A program made the position numbers and the translations under genes. The notes beneath the pieces are model-generated. The model saw only the letters and a program-made list of their open reading frames with translations. It had not been told where the DNA came from and did no database searches. From Canibacter zhoujuaniae (lineage in GTDB: Bacteria > Actinomycetota > Actinomycetes > Actinomycetales > Microbacteriaceae): a stretch of DNA of 64,000 bases. How positions within the stretch are numbered: the first letter of the stretch is position 1; every line of letters starts with the position of its first letter. Of the stretch, positions 53,267-62,390 are shown piece after piece. The stretch covers positions 868,001 to 932,000 of the forward strand of contig NZ_JAAIKA010000001.1 of assembly GCF_011752015.1 (NCBI RefSeq). Direction: 5' to 3'.

Positions 53267-54226
53267 CTACGGCAATAGCTCGCGAATAATCTCACGATCA
53301 AACAACTCAGCGCCCGCGCCAGCAAACTTAATGGCTAGGGCGCTGTAGTCTCTATCCTCAGCGAAGCGAATCAGAGACACAAAACCATAGTCTCGCCCGC
53401 GCACTCGGCCCCGCCCAACCGTGGGATCCCCCTGATAGGCCACGGCGGGAGTGACCCACACCGGCACATCCGCGATGCTAGCAGCCTGTGTTATATGGTA
53501 GTGGCCGCAGAGAATAGCGTCTATCCGCGCTCCCGCGCTCTTAGCGCCGCGCAGGATATCGGCAAATTCTTGCTGACCGCGCAGCCCGATATTGCGCATT
53601 TCAATATACGGGTTAGCTACCGGCGGGTGGTGCAGGGTGATTACCGTGCGCTGCTGCAGCGCGCTACTGTCGGATCGGCCAAGCTCCGCGCTCAACCACT
53701 CCAACTGCGCATCAGTGAGATGCCCCTGCGCCACCCGGTAGCCGTGCGAGTTTAATGAAATTACCCGCAATTGCGCCGTCTCGAAAACAGAATCAGCCGG
53801 TTCGGGTCCGTAGCTGATGCGCGCCTCTCCAAGCGGCACTGTGCCACGGTGATCCCCCGGCGCACTAGCGGGTGTCACTCCGGCACTGCTCGGCGCAACA
53901 CCAACAGTGCCTCCCGGCACGTAAACACTCTGCGTGAAGTCTGACTGCAGGTCGTGGTTGCCCGGGATGGTAATAATCGTGCGCCGATAGGTGTCAGCCA
54001 TCTCCTGCAACAGCTCGTCTGCCGCAGGCCTAATTTCGTGAAAACGCTCAGCAATATCACCCGTGACCAGGAAAATTGCCGGCTCATGCGCCATTGCGGT
54101 GGCGAAGGCCTCGCGCGTGCGCCGCCAAGTATCGATCTGCTCAAACAGTAGCGTGCCCGGGGCGACCAGGTGCAGGTCGCTAAGGTGCGCAATCGTAAGC
54201 TCTGGCGGAGAGTATGGCGTGCTCAT
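53267..54226 (-). CDS. Calcineurin-type metallophosphoesterase (cyclic-nucleotide phosphodiesterase-like)
   Basis: A 319-residue enzyme with the full metal-binding set: HLSDLHL at residues 14-20, VTGDIAE near 54, GNHD near 94, TLHHPP near 198 and GHYHI near 243. The layout resembles CpdA/Icc-type phosphodiesterases that hydrolyse cAMP or related phosphodiesters. An insert of about 40 residues rich in Ala, Gly and Pro follows GNHD. Substrate unknown. It is divergent from copZ with 49 bases between the starts and convergent with the DUF4190 gene. Confidence 0.85.
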   Translation of the reverse strand: MSTPYSPPELTIAHLSDLHLVAPGTLLFEQIDTWRRTREAFATAMAHEPAIFLVTGDIAERFHEIRPAADELLQEMADTYRRTIITIPGNHDLQSDFTQSVYVPGGTVGVAPSSAGVTPASAPGDHRGTVPLGEARISYGPEPADSVFETAQLRVISLNSHGYRVAQGHLTDAQLEWLSAELGRSDSSALQQRTVITLHHPPVANPYIEMRNIGLRGQQEFADILRGAKSAGARIDAILCGHYHITQAASIADVPVWVTPAVAYQGDPTVGRGRVRGRDYGFVSLIRFAEDRDYSALAIKFAGAGAELFDREIIRELLP

Positions 54227-54275
54227 ACCCTTAGCCTACTTGGGAATTTTCAGATTTCGAGAGTAGCGTTAAAGC

Positions 54276-54491
54276 ATGAGCACGAAGAGCCTGAATTTCA
54301 CCGTCACCGGCATGAGTTGCGCACACTGTGAAGCCGCTATTCGCTCTGAATTAGAGGAGCTCGACGGGGTTCACGCAGTCGCAGTTAGCGCCGCTAATGG
54401 CACTCTTACTGTGCAGGCTGATGCGGCTGTCACGGAGCAGGCGATCATCGCAGCCGTTGACGAGGCGGGGTATGCAGCGCACTCAGCATGA
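54276..54491 (+). CDS. copZ: Copper chaperone (heavy-metal-associated domain)
   Basis: A 71-residue ferredoxin-like metallochaperone. The Cu(I)-binding motif is GMSCAHC at residues 12-18, and the rest follows the beta-alpha-beta-beta-alpha-beta pattern ending DEAGYAAHSA. It hands copper to the P-type ATPase encoded by the overlapping next gene (20-base overlap). No CsoR or CueR regulator gene is nearby and no obvious operator is visible upstream, so copper control must act from elsewhere. Confidence 0.9.
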   Translation: MSTKSLNFTVTGMSCAHCEAAIRSELEELDGVHAVAVSAANGTLTVQADAAVTEQAIIAAVDEAGYAAHSA

Positions 54492-56595
54492 GTTACAAAT
54501 CGGCGGCATGACCTGCGCCGCCTGCGCCGCACGCATTGAAAAGAAACTAAACCGCATCGCAGGTGTTGAAGCCACAGTTAACTATGCAACCGAACGCGCA
54601 AACATTAGCGCAGCTGCCGGTGTCACCGAGGCCGAGCTCATCGCGACTGTCGAAAAGACCGGATACACCGCAACAGAGGTTCGCCAAGATACAGAGCAGG
54701 CTGATCTTGCCGCCCTCAAAATCAGAGTAATTATCGCCGCCGCACTAACTATTCCGGTGGTTCTCATAGCGATGGTGCCGCCGCTGCAGTTTGACTACTG
54801 GGGCTGGGTTTCGCTCGCGCTCACACTTCCCGTTGTATTCTGGGCGGGCCTCCCGTTTCACATTGCGGCGTTCAAAAATGCGCGCCACGGCAGCGCCACA
54901 ATGGACACGCTCATCTCCATCGGCACTTTGGCAGCAACCTTATGGTCAACGGCCGCGCTGCTCTTTGGGCACGCCGGTATGCCCGGCATGCGTCACACCT
55001 TCACGCTCTTCGGCGGACGATCCGACCCGCTCTCCGACATCTATTTTGAGGTTGCGGCCGGAGTAATCACATTTGTGCTGCTTGGGCGCTACTTTGAAAA
55101 ACGGGCAAAGAGTCAGGCGGGCTCTGCGCTATATGCACTGTTGGATCTCGGCGCGAAACAGGTCACAGTGCTGCGCGACGGCGCCGAACAGCTACTGCCC
55201 ATTAGTGAGCTGGTGGTCGGTGACGAGTTTGTCGTGCGACCCGGAGAGAAGATTGCAACAGACGGGGTTGTACTTGCTGGCGCGTCAGCTGTTGATGAGT
55301 CAATGCTCACCGGCGAGTCGGTTCCTGCAGAGGTCTCTGACAGCAGCACGGTGACAGGTGGCACGCTAAACACCTCCGGTAGGCTCGTTGTGCGCGCTAC
55401 TCAGGTTGGATCAGCCACCAAGCTGGCACAGATGACAAGGCTTGTGACCGAAGCGCAGGCGGGTAAGGCTCAGGTGCAAAAACTTGCGGATCGAGTCGCC
55501 AGTGTTTTTGTGCCGGTTGTGCTCGGGCTTGCCGTGCTGACGCTCGCATCTTGGGTGCTGTTCTCAGGCGACTGGACTCGCGCTCTTGCGGCAGCCATTT
55601 CCGTTTTGATTATCGCCTGCCCGTGTGCGCTCGGGCTTGCCACTCCGACCGCTCTGCTTGCGGGCACCGGCCGTGGCGCTGAGCTTGGAATCTTAATTCG
55701 TGGCGCGCAGGTGCTGGAAACCAGCGCCAATATAGACACCATTGTGCTAGACAAAACCGGCACAGTCACAACAGGGAATATGGCGGTTACAGCGGTGACT
55801 CCGGTGGGAGAGTTTCCTGCGGATCGCGCACTAAGCTTCGCAGCGGCGCTGGAGTCTGCGTCTGAGCACCCTGTCGCACGGGCGATTGTTGTCTACGCTA
55901 AAGAGAGAGATGCGTATGATCCCGACCTTGAGGTGACAGATTTTAGGAACGAACCTGGAGTGGGGGTTTCCGGAGAAATTTCTGGAGTGCGCGTTAAAGT
56001 TGGGCGACCGGGCGTTACCGTCTACCTAGACGGCACACCGGTTGCCAGCATCGAGGTGAGCGATCAAATAAAACCCGAAAGCGCCCAGGCCGTTAGTGAG
56101 CTGCACAAACTTGGTTTTAAAACTGTGCTGCTGTCAGGCGACAAGCGTGAAACAAGCGAGGCTGTTGCTGCAGCAACAGGTATTCAAAATGTGGTCGCTG
56201 AGGTGCTGCCCGCAGAAAAAGTCGCCACGGTGAAGCGTTTGCAAAACGCCGGGCAGCGGGTTGCAATGATCGGTGACGGAGTTAACGATGCGCCGGCACT
56301 CGCAACCGCAAATCTCGGAATCGCAATGGGAACGGGCACCGACGCCGCGATAAACGCCGCAGATATCACACTGATGCGCGCAGATCTGCCAACAGCTGTT
56401 ACTGCGTTGCGCCTGTCCCAGCGCACACTGAAAACAATTAAAACGAACCTGTTTTGGGCCTTTGCTTACAACACAGCAGCAATCCCGCTAGCTGCGTTCG
56501 GGCTTCTGAACCCGATGTTGGCTGGCGCCGCAATGGCGCTCTCATCAGTGTTTGTTGTGAGCAACAGTCTGCGACTGCGCCGCTTTAACGGCTAG
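54472..56595 (+). CDS. copA: Copper-exporting P1B-type ATPase
   Basis: A 707-residue metal-transporting ATPase. One N-terminal heavy-metal domain has GMTCAAC at residues 12-18, followed by about eight transmembrane helices. The transport motif CPC is in IIACPCALGLATPTA, the phosphorylation motif is DKTGTVTTG, the nucleotide-binding HP is in SASEHPVARAIV, and MIGDGVNDAPALATANLGIAMG is the hinge. These mark Cu(I) export. The start is set at ATG 54472 with GGCGGGG upstream; the frame is open further upstream but only antisense-like within copZ. A terminator hairpin follows. Confidence 0.93.
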   Translation: MQRTQHELQIGGMTCAACAARIEKKLNRIAGVEATVNYATERANISAAAGVTEAELIATVEKTGYTATEVRQDTEQADLAALKIRVIIAAALTIPVVLIAMVPPLQFDYWGWVSLALTLPVVFWAGLPFHIAAFKNARHGSATMDTLISIGTLAATLWSTAALLFGHAGMPGMRHTFTLFGGRSDPLSDIYFEVAAGVITFVLLGRYFEKRAKSQAGSALYALLDLGAKQVTVLRDGAEQLLPISELVVGDEFVVRPGEKIATDGVVLAGASAVDESMLTGESVPAEVSDSSTVTGGTLNTSGRLVVRATQVGSATKLAQMTRLVTEAQAGKAQVQKLADRVASVFVPVVLGLAVLTLASWVLFSGDWTRALAAAISVLIIACPCALGLATPTALLAGTGRGAELGILIRGAQVLETSANIDTIVLDKTGTVTTGNMAVTAVTPVGEFPADRALSFAAALESASEHPVARAIVVYAKERDAYDPDLEVTDFRNEPGVGVSGEISGVRVKVGRPGVTVYLDGTPVASIEVSDQIKPESAQAVSELHKLGFKTVLLSGDKRETSEAVAAATGIQNVVAEVLPAEKVATVKRLQNAGQRVAMIGDGVNDAPALATANLGIAMGTGTDAAINAADITLMRADLPTAVTALRLSQRTLKTIKTNLFWAFAYNTAAIPLAAFGLLNPMLAGAAMALSSVFVVSNSLRLRRFNG

Positions 56596-56636
56596 CAACA
56601 GACACCGTCTGACACATTTCTGCTTTTGAGAAATAA

Positions 56637-56662
56637 AAAATCCCAGGAGAACCTGGGATTTT
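56637..56662. terminator. Bidirectional terminator between copA and tRNA-Arg
   Basis: AAAATCCCAGG (56637-56647) and CCTGGGATTTT (56652-56662) form an 11-bp stem with the loop AGAA. It has A/T runs at the base, so both strands carry a T tract, serving copA on the plus strand and tRNA-Arg on the minus strand. Confidence 0.85.
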
Positions 56663-56667
56663 ATCTG

Positions 56668-56741
<74 letters not shown>

Positions 56742-56803
56742 ACGTTGAAATCATCAACTCGTACAACTATACACTAATTAGACGGGTGCGCAAATTTATT
56801 GCC

Positions 56804-57499
56804 TTAAACACGCCCCGGCAACTGCGGTGAGTGCTGATTTACCCAGCTAAACATTGACACCGCTGCTGCTGCGGATGCGTTAATTGACCGTGTCGAGCCG
56901 TACTGCGTAATTTCTACAACAGTCTCTGACACACCGATAGCTTCTGCGGTCAGCCCCGGCCCCTCCTGACCGAAAAGCATCACACAGCGTTTGGGCCACG
57001 CAAATGTCTCCATAGGCACGCAGCCCGGCACATTATCGATAGCGATGATCGGAAGATTTTCAGCAGCAGCCCAGTCGGCTAAAGCGGCGATAGATTCGTG
57101 GTGCTGCACGTGCTGGTAGCGGTCTGTGACCATCGCACCGCGCTTATTCCAGCGACGGCGCCCAACAATATGCACAGTATCGGCCCCGAAAGCGTTCGCG
57201 CTGCGCACGATAGAGCCAATGTTCATATCGTGCTGCCAGTTTTCAATCGCGACATGAAAGCTGTGACGAAACTGGTCTAAGTCTGCCTTAATCGCTTCAA
57301 GCTTCCAATAGCGGTAGCGATCGATAACATTCCGGCTATCCCCATGCTCTAAAAGCTCGGGGTCATAGAACTCTTCCGTCGGCCAGTTCTCACGCCCGCC
57401 AGGCCACGGGCCCACACCAAAAGTTGAGGCTTCAGGGTGTGGGCCGGCGGCAGCGAGGATTGCGCTATCAGTGCCCAGCGCTGCAGTCTGCTCAGTCAT
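56804..57499 (-). CDS. SpoU/TrmH-family RNA 2'-O-methyltransferase
   Basis: A 231-residue SPOUT methyltransferase. The three knot motifs are visible: IGSIVRSANAFGADTVHIVG near residue 96, VMLFGQEGPGLTAEAIG near 172 and YGSTRSINASAAAAVSMFSWV near 200. These methylate ribose in tRNA or rRNA; which RNA is not clear. An N-terminal segment of about 90 residues with many prolines and charged residues precedes the SPOUT core. It lies between tRNA-Arg and clpB, all on the minus strand. Confidence 0.88.
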   Translation of the reverse strand: MTEQTAALGTDSAILAAAGPHPEASTFGVGPWPGGRENWPTEEFYDPELLEHGDSRNVIDRYRYWKLEAIKADLDQFRHSFHVAIENWQHDMNIGSIVRSANAFGADTVHIVGRRRWNKRGAMVTDRYQHVQHHESIAALADWAAAENLPIIAIDNVPGCVPMETFAWPKRCVMLFGQEGPGLTAEAIGVSETVVEITQYGSTRSINASAAAAVSMFSWVNQHSPQLPGRV

Positions 57500-57538
57500 A
57501 CCTTCAATTGTGGCAGAGCATTCTGCTTAAGTGACGCA

Positions 57539-59701
57539 CTACAGCTCAACCTGTTCGACAGCAAGTTCGGTGCCGTCAGGGCCGAGCACGACACGCACGG
57601 TGTCACCGTCACGCACCTCGCCGGCGAGCAGAGCACGTGCGAGCTTGTCTTCAATTTCACGCTGAATTAAGCGACGCAGTGGGCGCGCACCGTATGCGGG
57701 ATCGTAGCCGCGAGCTGCGAGCCATGCTCGCGCTTCAGGGGTCACTCCCAGCGTGAGACGACGCTCGCTGAGTCGCTCCTGCAGCTTCTCAACCGCAATA
57801 TTTACTATCTCCCCCAGTTCGCTCTGTGACAGCGCGGTGAAGATTACCTGCTCGTCGAGACGATTCAGAAATTCTGGTTTAAAGCTGGCGCGCACGGTGG
57901 CCATAACAGCCGCCTCACGCTCGTCCTTTTTTAGATCGGGATCGATCAAAAACTGTGACCCGAGGTTGCTGGTGAGCACCAAAATCACGTTTTTAAAATC
58001 GACTGTGCGACCCTGACCGTCTGTTAAGCGCCCGTCATCTAGCACCTGTAACAGCACATCGAAAACTTCCGGGTGTGCTTTCTCAACTTCGTCAAGCAGC
58101 ACAACAGAGTATGGACGGCGACGCACCGCTTCTGTCAGCTGCCCACCTGATTCATAACCGACATAACCGGGAGGGGCACCGACAAGACGCGACACCGAGT
58201 GTTTCTCGCCGTATTCGCTCATGTCGATACGCACCATAGCGCGTTCATCGTCAAACAAAAACTCAGCCAGAGCTTTCGCCAACTCCGTCTTCCCAACGCC
58301 GGTTGGGCCGAGGAAGAGGAAGGATCCGGTCGGCTTGTGCGGATCGCTAATACCCGCGCGACTGCGCCGCACAGCGTCAGCAACGGCCTGCACCGCCTGG
58401 GTTTGACCGATCAACCGCTTGCCCAGCTCGCTTTCGAGATTAAGGAGTTTTTCAGTCTCTCCCTGCAGCAGTTTGCCCACCGGAACACCTGTCCATTGGG
58501 CAACAACCTCAGCGATATCTTCTGCGGTCACCTGCTCATTAACCATTCTGGGCGCGCCGGAAGCGCCTGCGGCTTCTGCAGCCTCAGCCGCAGCGAGTTC
58601 CTTTTCGATCACGGGAATCTCACCGTAGAGCAGTTTAGATGCTTTTTCTAGGCTGCCCTCGCGCTGTGCGCGCTCCGCTTCAAAGCGGGCACGGTCGAGA
58701 CGCTCACGCAGATTGCCCACGCGGTTTAGACTGTCTCGTTCGAGCTGCCACTGCGCTTCTAACTCAGACAGCTCCGACTGCTTCTCGGTGATTGTTTGCC
58801 GCAAAGCTGCCAGACGCTCTTTGGAGGCAGCGTCTTTTTCTTTCTTTAGCGCCAGCTCTTCGATTTTTAAACGGTCGACGGCACGCCGCAACTGATCAAT
58901 CTCGAGCGGGGCTGAGTCAATCTCCATGCGCAGTCGGCTTGCCGCTTCGTCAATTAGGTCAATTGCTTTATCTGGCAGCTGCCTGGCGGTGATGTAACGG
59001 TTTGACATTGTTGCAGCAGCAACCAGTGCGCTGTCGGCGATGGTCACCTTGTGGTGCGCCTCATACCTTTCTTTCAGACCGCGCAGAATCGCGATTGTGT
59101 CTTCAACGCTCGGCTCACCAACATATACCTGTTGGAAACGACGTTCGAGCGCCGCGTCTTTTTCAATGTATTGACGATACTCGTCGAGTGTTGTCGCGCC
59201 GATCAGGCGCAGCTCGCCACGCGCAAGCATTGGTTTTAGCATTTGGCTTGCAGCCACTGAGGCTTCGCCGCCGCCGGCACCCATCAGGGTGTGCAGCTCG
59301 TCGATGAAGGTTATGATCTGCCCGTCTGCCTGTTTGATCTCTTCGAGCACTGCTTTCATGCGCTCCTCGAACTCACCGCGGTATTTTGCGCCCGCAATAA
59401 GCGCAGAAATGTCGAGGCTGATCAGCTCTTTATCTTTAAGCGAGTCGGCTACGTCACCGGCAACGATACGCTGCGCGAGCCCTTCAACAACCGCTGTTTT
59501 GCCAACGCCCGGCGCCCCAATGAGCACCGGGTTGTTTTTTGTGCGGCGGGTCAAAACCTGACTGAGACGGCGAATTTCACCGTCACGCCCAATTACCGGA
59601 TCGAGCTTTCCGCTCCGTGCAATCTCTGTGAGATTCTGCCCAAACTGCTCGAGAGCGCTCTGATTTTCTTGGACTGGCTGTCCAGGATTCATATTTTGCA
59701 T
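57539..59701 (-). CDS. clpB: ATP-dependent chaperone ClpB, short form
   Basis: A 720-residue AAA+ disaggregase. It starts directly at the linker before the first ATPase domain ([25 protein letters not shown]); the N-terminal peptide-binding repeat domain of about 140 residues is absent. Walker A1 is GAPGVGKT at 62-69, the middle coiled-coil domain covers about 270-420 (including [21 protein letters not shown] and [14 protein letters not shown]), and Walker A2 is [12 protein letters not shown] near 472. The start is ATG 59701 with TTGGAG upstream. Two HspR-type operators precede it. Works with DnaK to rescue aggregated proteins. No hspR or dnaK is in this window. Confidence 0.92.
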   Translation of the reverse strand: MQNMNPGQPVQENQSALEQFGQNLTEIARSGKLDPVIGRDGEIRRLSQVLTRRTKNNPVLIGAPGVGKTAVVEGLAQRIVAGDVADSLKDKELISLDISALIAGAKYRGEFEERMKAVLEEIKQADGQIITFIDELHTLMGAGGGEASVAASQMLKPMLARGELRLIGATTLDEYRQYIEKDAALERRFQQVYVGEPSVEDTIAILRGLKERYEAHHKVTIADSALVAAATMSNRYITARQLPDKAIDLIDEAASRLRMEIDSAPLEIDQLRRAVDRLKIEELALKKEKDAASKERLAALRQTITEKQSELSELEAQWQLERDSLNRVGNLRERLDRARFEAERAQREGSLEKASKLLYGEIPVIEKELAAAEAAEAAGASGAPRMVNEQVTAEDIAEVVAQWTGVPVGKLLQGETEKLLNLESELGKRLIGQTQAVQAVADAVRRSRAGISDPHKPTGSFLFLGPTGVGKTELAKALAEFLFDDERAMVRIDMSEYGEKHSVSRLVGAPPGYVGYESGGQLTEAVRRRPYSVVLLDEVEKAHPEVFDVLLQVLDDGRLTDGQGRTVDFKNVILVLTSNLGSQFLIDPDLKKDEREAAVMATVRASFKPEFLNRLDEQVIFTALSQSELGEIVNIAVEKLQERLSERRLTLGVTPEARAWLAARGYDPAYGARPLRRLIQREIEDKLARALLAGEVRDGDTVRVVLGPDGTELAVEQVEL

Positions 59702-59715
59702 TTTGCACTCCAAAA

Positions 59716-59736
59716 CTTGAGTTATGTTGACTCAAG
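59716..59736 (-). promoter_or_regulatory. HspR-associated inverted repeat (HAIR) 1
   Basis: CTTGAGT (59716-59722), 7 bases and ACTCAAG (59730-59736) match the HAIR consensus exactly. It lies 15 bases before the clpB ATG. HspR bound here represses clpB until heat shock, as known in Streptomyces and mycobacteria. Confidence 0.9.
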
Positions 59737-59754
59737 TTTAACTCTGTGCAAAAA

Positions 59755-59775
59755 CTTGAGTCAAGCGCACTCAGA
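59755..59775 (-). promoter_or_regulatory. HspR-associated inverted repeat (HAIR) 2, degenerate
   Basis: CTTGAGT (59755-59761), 7 bases and ACTCAGA (59769-59775), two mismatches in the second arm. It lies 39 bases upstream of the first HAIR in the same orientation, so HspR probably binds both sites. Confidence 0.7.
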
Positions 59776-59877
59776 TTTTCTCAGCATTTTTGAAGCTCTG
59801 GTCGCGCAAAACAGTAAATACCACCCAGCATCGCGAGTAGTGATCCCTCTCCGGCGAAAACTACCCCATCGCGATAT

Positions 59878-59915
59878 AAAAAAGGCGGCCAACCCGAGGG
59901 ATCGGATCGGCCGCC
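59878..59915 (-). terminator. Rho-independent terminator after the alcohol dehydrogenase gene
   Basis: On the minus strand GGCGGCC pairs with GGCCGCC (plus coordinates 59909-59915 and 59884-59890) and is followed by TTTTTT (59878-59883). It begins 22 bases past the stop codon. Confidence 0.85.
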
Positions 59916-59936
59916 AACTCTGGTTATCAAGCAGAG

Positions 59937-61022
59937 TTACTCGTTGGTAATAACAACCTTCATTGAGTTGTGCTCGTCGGCATTCTTGAACGCCTCCCAC
60001 GCATCTTCAAACTGATCCCAGGTGAAGTGGTGGGTTGCAAGGTCGGCGATTGGCAGATCGCTGTTACGCACCGCCTTCATCAGCATGGCGGTCGTGTTAG
60101 CTGAGACGAGACCGGTGGTGATGGTGAGGTTTCTGATCCACATCTTCTGCAGCTCAAACTCAACAGGCTTGCCGTGCACGCCAACAACAGCGATGTTGCC
60201 ACCCTCTCGCACAGCTCCGGCGCACAGATCCCAGGTTGCTGGCAGACCAACCGCCTCAATAGCGGTGTCAACGCCACGACCATCGGTAACCTCTGCAATT
60301 ACTGCGTCAAGATCGCCAGTGGCCGGATTCACGACGTGGGTTGCGCCCATCTTCTTTGCCATCTCCAGGCGCTTGTCGTTCATGTCGGCAACGATGATGC
60401 TGGCGGGTGAGTAAAACTGCGCTGTCAGCAAAGCTCCCATGCCAACAGGGCCCGCACCGACAATCAAAACGTCCTTACCCGGAGCTACCTGCCCGCGCTG
60501 TACGCCAAGTTCGTGACCGGTTGGCAACGCATCTGAGAGGAAAACTGCAACGTCTTCGTCGAAGCCCTCTGGCAGGTGGAACAGCGAATTGTCGGCGAAC
60601 GGGGTGCGCACATACTCAGCCTGGGTGCCGTCGATCATGTAACCCATGATCCAACCACCGCCGTTGCGGCAGTGCGCATACATCTGCTTCGCGCAGTTAT
60701 CGCAGGTGCCGCAGCGTGAAACACATGAGATGAGCACGCGATCGCCAACTTTAATGTTCTTGACAGCGTCACCAACGGCTTCAACGACACCAACGCCCTC
60801 ATGCCCGAGAATGCGACCGTTCCACTCTTCGCCGCGAGCTTTTACCGTCTCTTCAACTTCTGGGTTCTTACCCTTGTAGATACCAAGATCGGTGCCGCAA
60901 ATAGTTGTCCGAACAACACGCACAATAGCGTCGGTCGGATCAATGATCTGCGGCTTCGGGCGCTCTTCAAAGCGAATGTCGTGGTCACCGTAGTAGGTAA
61001 TAGCGCGCATCGTGTCGCTCAT
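59937..61022 (-). CDS. Zinc-dependent alcohol dehydrogenase
   Basis: A 361-residue medium-chain dehydrogenase. Catalytic zinc ligands are the cysteine in TTICGTDLGIY near residue 43 and the GHE in GRILGHEGVGVVEAVG. The structural zinc is held by the cysteines in CVSRCGTCDNCAKQMYAHC near residue 100. The NAD fold is DVLIVGAGPVGMGALLTAQ. It oxidises alcohols or polyols reversibly with NAD+. A Zur-like operator about 110 bases upstream suggests zinc control. It is bordered by strong terminators on both sides, so it is its own unit. The substrate is not evident. Confidence 0.9.
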   Translation of the reverse strand: MSDTMRAITYYGDHDIRFEERPKPQIIDPTDAIVRVVRTTICGTDLGIYKGKNPEVEETVKARGEEWNGRILGHEGVGVVEAVGDAVKNIKVGDRVLISCVSRCGTCDNCAKQMYAHCRNGGGWIMGYMIDGTQAEYVRTPFADNSLFHLPEGFDEDVAVFLSDALPTGHELGVQRGQVAPGKDVLIVGAGPVGMGALLTAQFYSPASIIVADMNDKRLEMAKKMGATHVVNPATGDLDAVIAEVTDGRGVDTAIEAVGLPATWDLCAGAVREGGNIAVVGVHGKPVEFELQKMWIRNLTITTGLVSANTTAMLMKAVRNSDLPIADLATHHFTWDQFEDAWEAFKNADEHNSMKVVITNE

Positions 61023-61134
61023 TTTGAAACTCCTTTGTTCTGCGTATCCATATCTTGGCTACGCCCTCAAGATACGCCCCTAAAAACGCAGTTTCAAGCC
61101 GATTTTTGGAAAAACAAACGATTTCGCACCTTAA

Positions 61135-61149
61135 TAGTAATGATTCTCA
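61135..61149 (-). promoter_or_regulatory. Zur/Fur-like operator upstream of the zinc alcohol dehydrogenase
   Basis: Read on the minus strand the site is TGAGAATCATTACTA, which fits the Zur pattern TGA-N-AAT-N-ATT-N-TCA except for the last arm (CTA for TCA). It lies 113 bases before the alcohol dehydrogenase ATG. Zur control of a zinc alcohol dehydrogenase is known in Corynebacterium, so zinc-responsive repression is plausible; Fur is the alternative. Confidence 0.5.
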
Positions 61150-61248
61150 TTCATATAAGCTTTTTGACCCGCAAACACGGGAATTTACTCACAACTGATA
61201 CCGCAGAAAATTTTTTAATAAATTTTTAAAGCCACGCCGCAACATACA

Positions 61249-61285
61249 AAATGCCCGCCCAAACTTTGTAGCCAGGCGGGCATTT
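61249..61285 (-). terminator. Terminator after nrdF
   Basis: AAATGCCCGCC (61249-61259) pairs with GGCGGGCATTT (61275-61285) around a 15-base loop, and the minus-strand sequence runs into TTTTG. It follows the nrdF stop codon by about 40 bases and ends the nrdEF transcript. Confidence 0.8.
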
Positions 61286-61327
61286 CAGGAAGCAGTTTAA
61301 AGTCAGACTGCGACGTTAAAACATTAG

Positions 61328-62341
<1,014 letters not shown>

Positions 62342-62363
62342 TCAATTCGACTCTACCGAACCT

Positions 62364-62386
62364 CAGGAGCGGCAACAGCCGCCCTG
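62364..62386 (-). promoter_or_regulatory. Hairpin in the nrdE-nrdF gap
   Basis: CAGG-A-GCGGC (62364-62373) pairs with GCCGC-CCTG (62378-62386) around AACA with one bulged base. It lies 5 bases after the nrdE stop codon. No T tract follows, so partial termination or mRNA stabilisation setting the NrdE to NrdF ratio is more likely than full termination. Confidence 0.45.
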
Positions 62387-62390
62387 ACGG

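Larger units (their letters stand above)
61023..61327. other. Intergenic region between nrdF and the alcohol dehydrogenase gene
   Basis: 305 bases with no convincing gene. It holds the nrdF terminator (61249-61285), an AT-rich stretch (61200-61230) and a Zur/Fur-like site (61135-61149). The rest is probably the leader and promoter of the dehydrogenase gene. Confidence 0.6.

Noticed and set aside
59102-59950. Plus-strand ORFs over the clpB N-terminal region as a separate gene
   Set aside because: They are shadows of clpB and of its regulatory region; the HAIR sites lie inside one of them.
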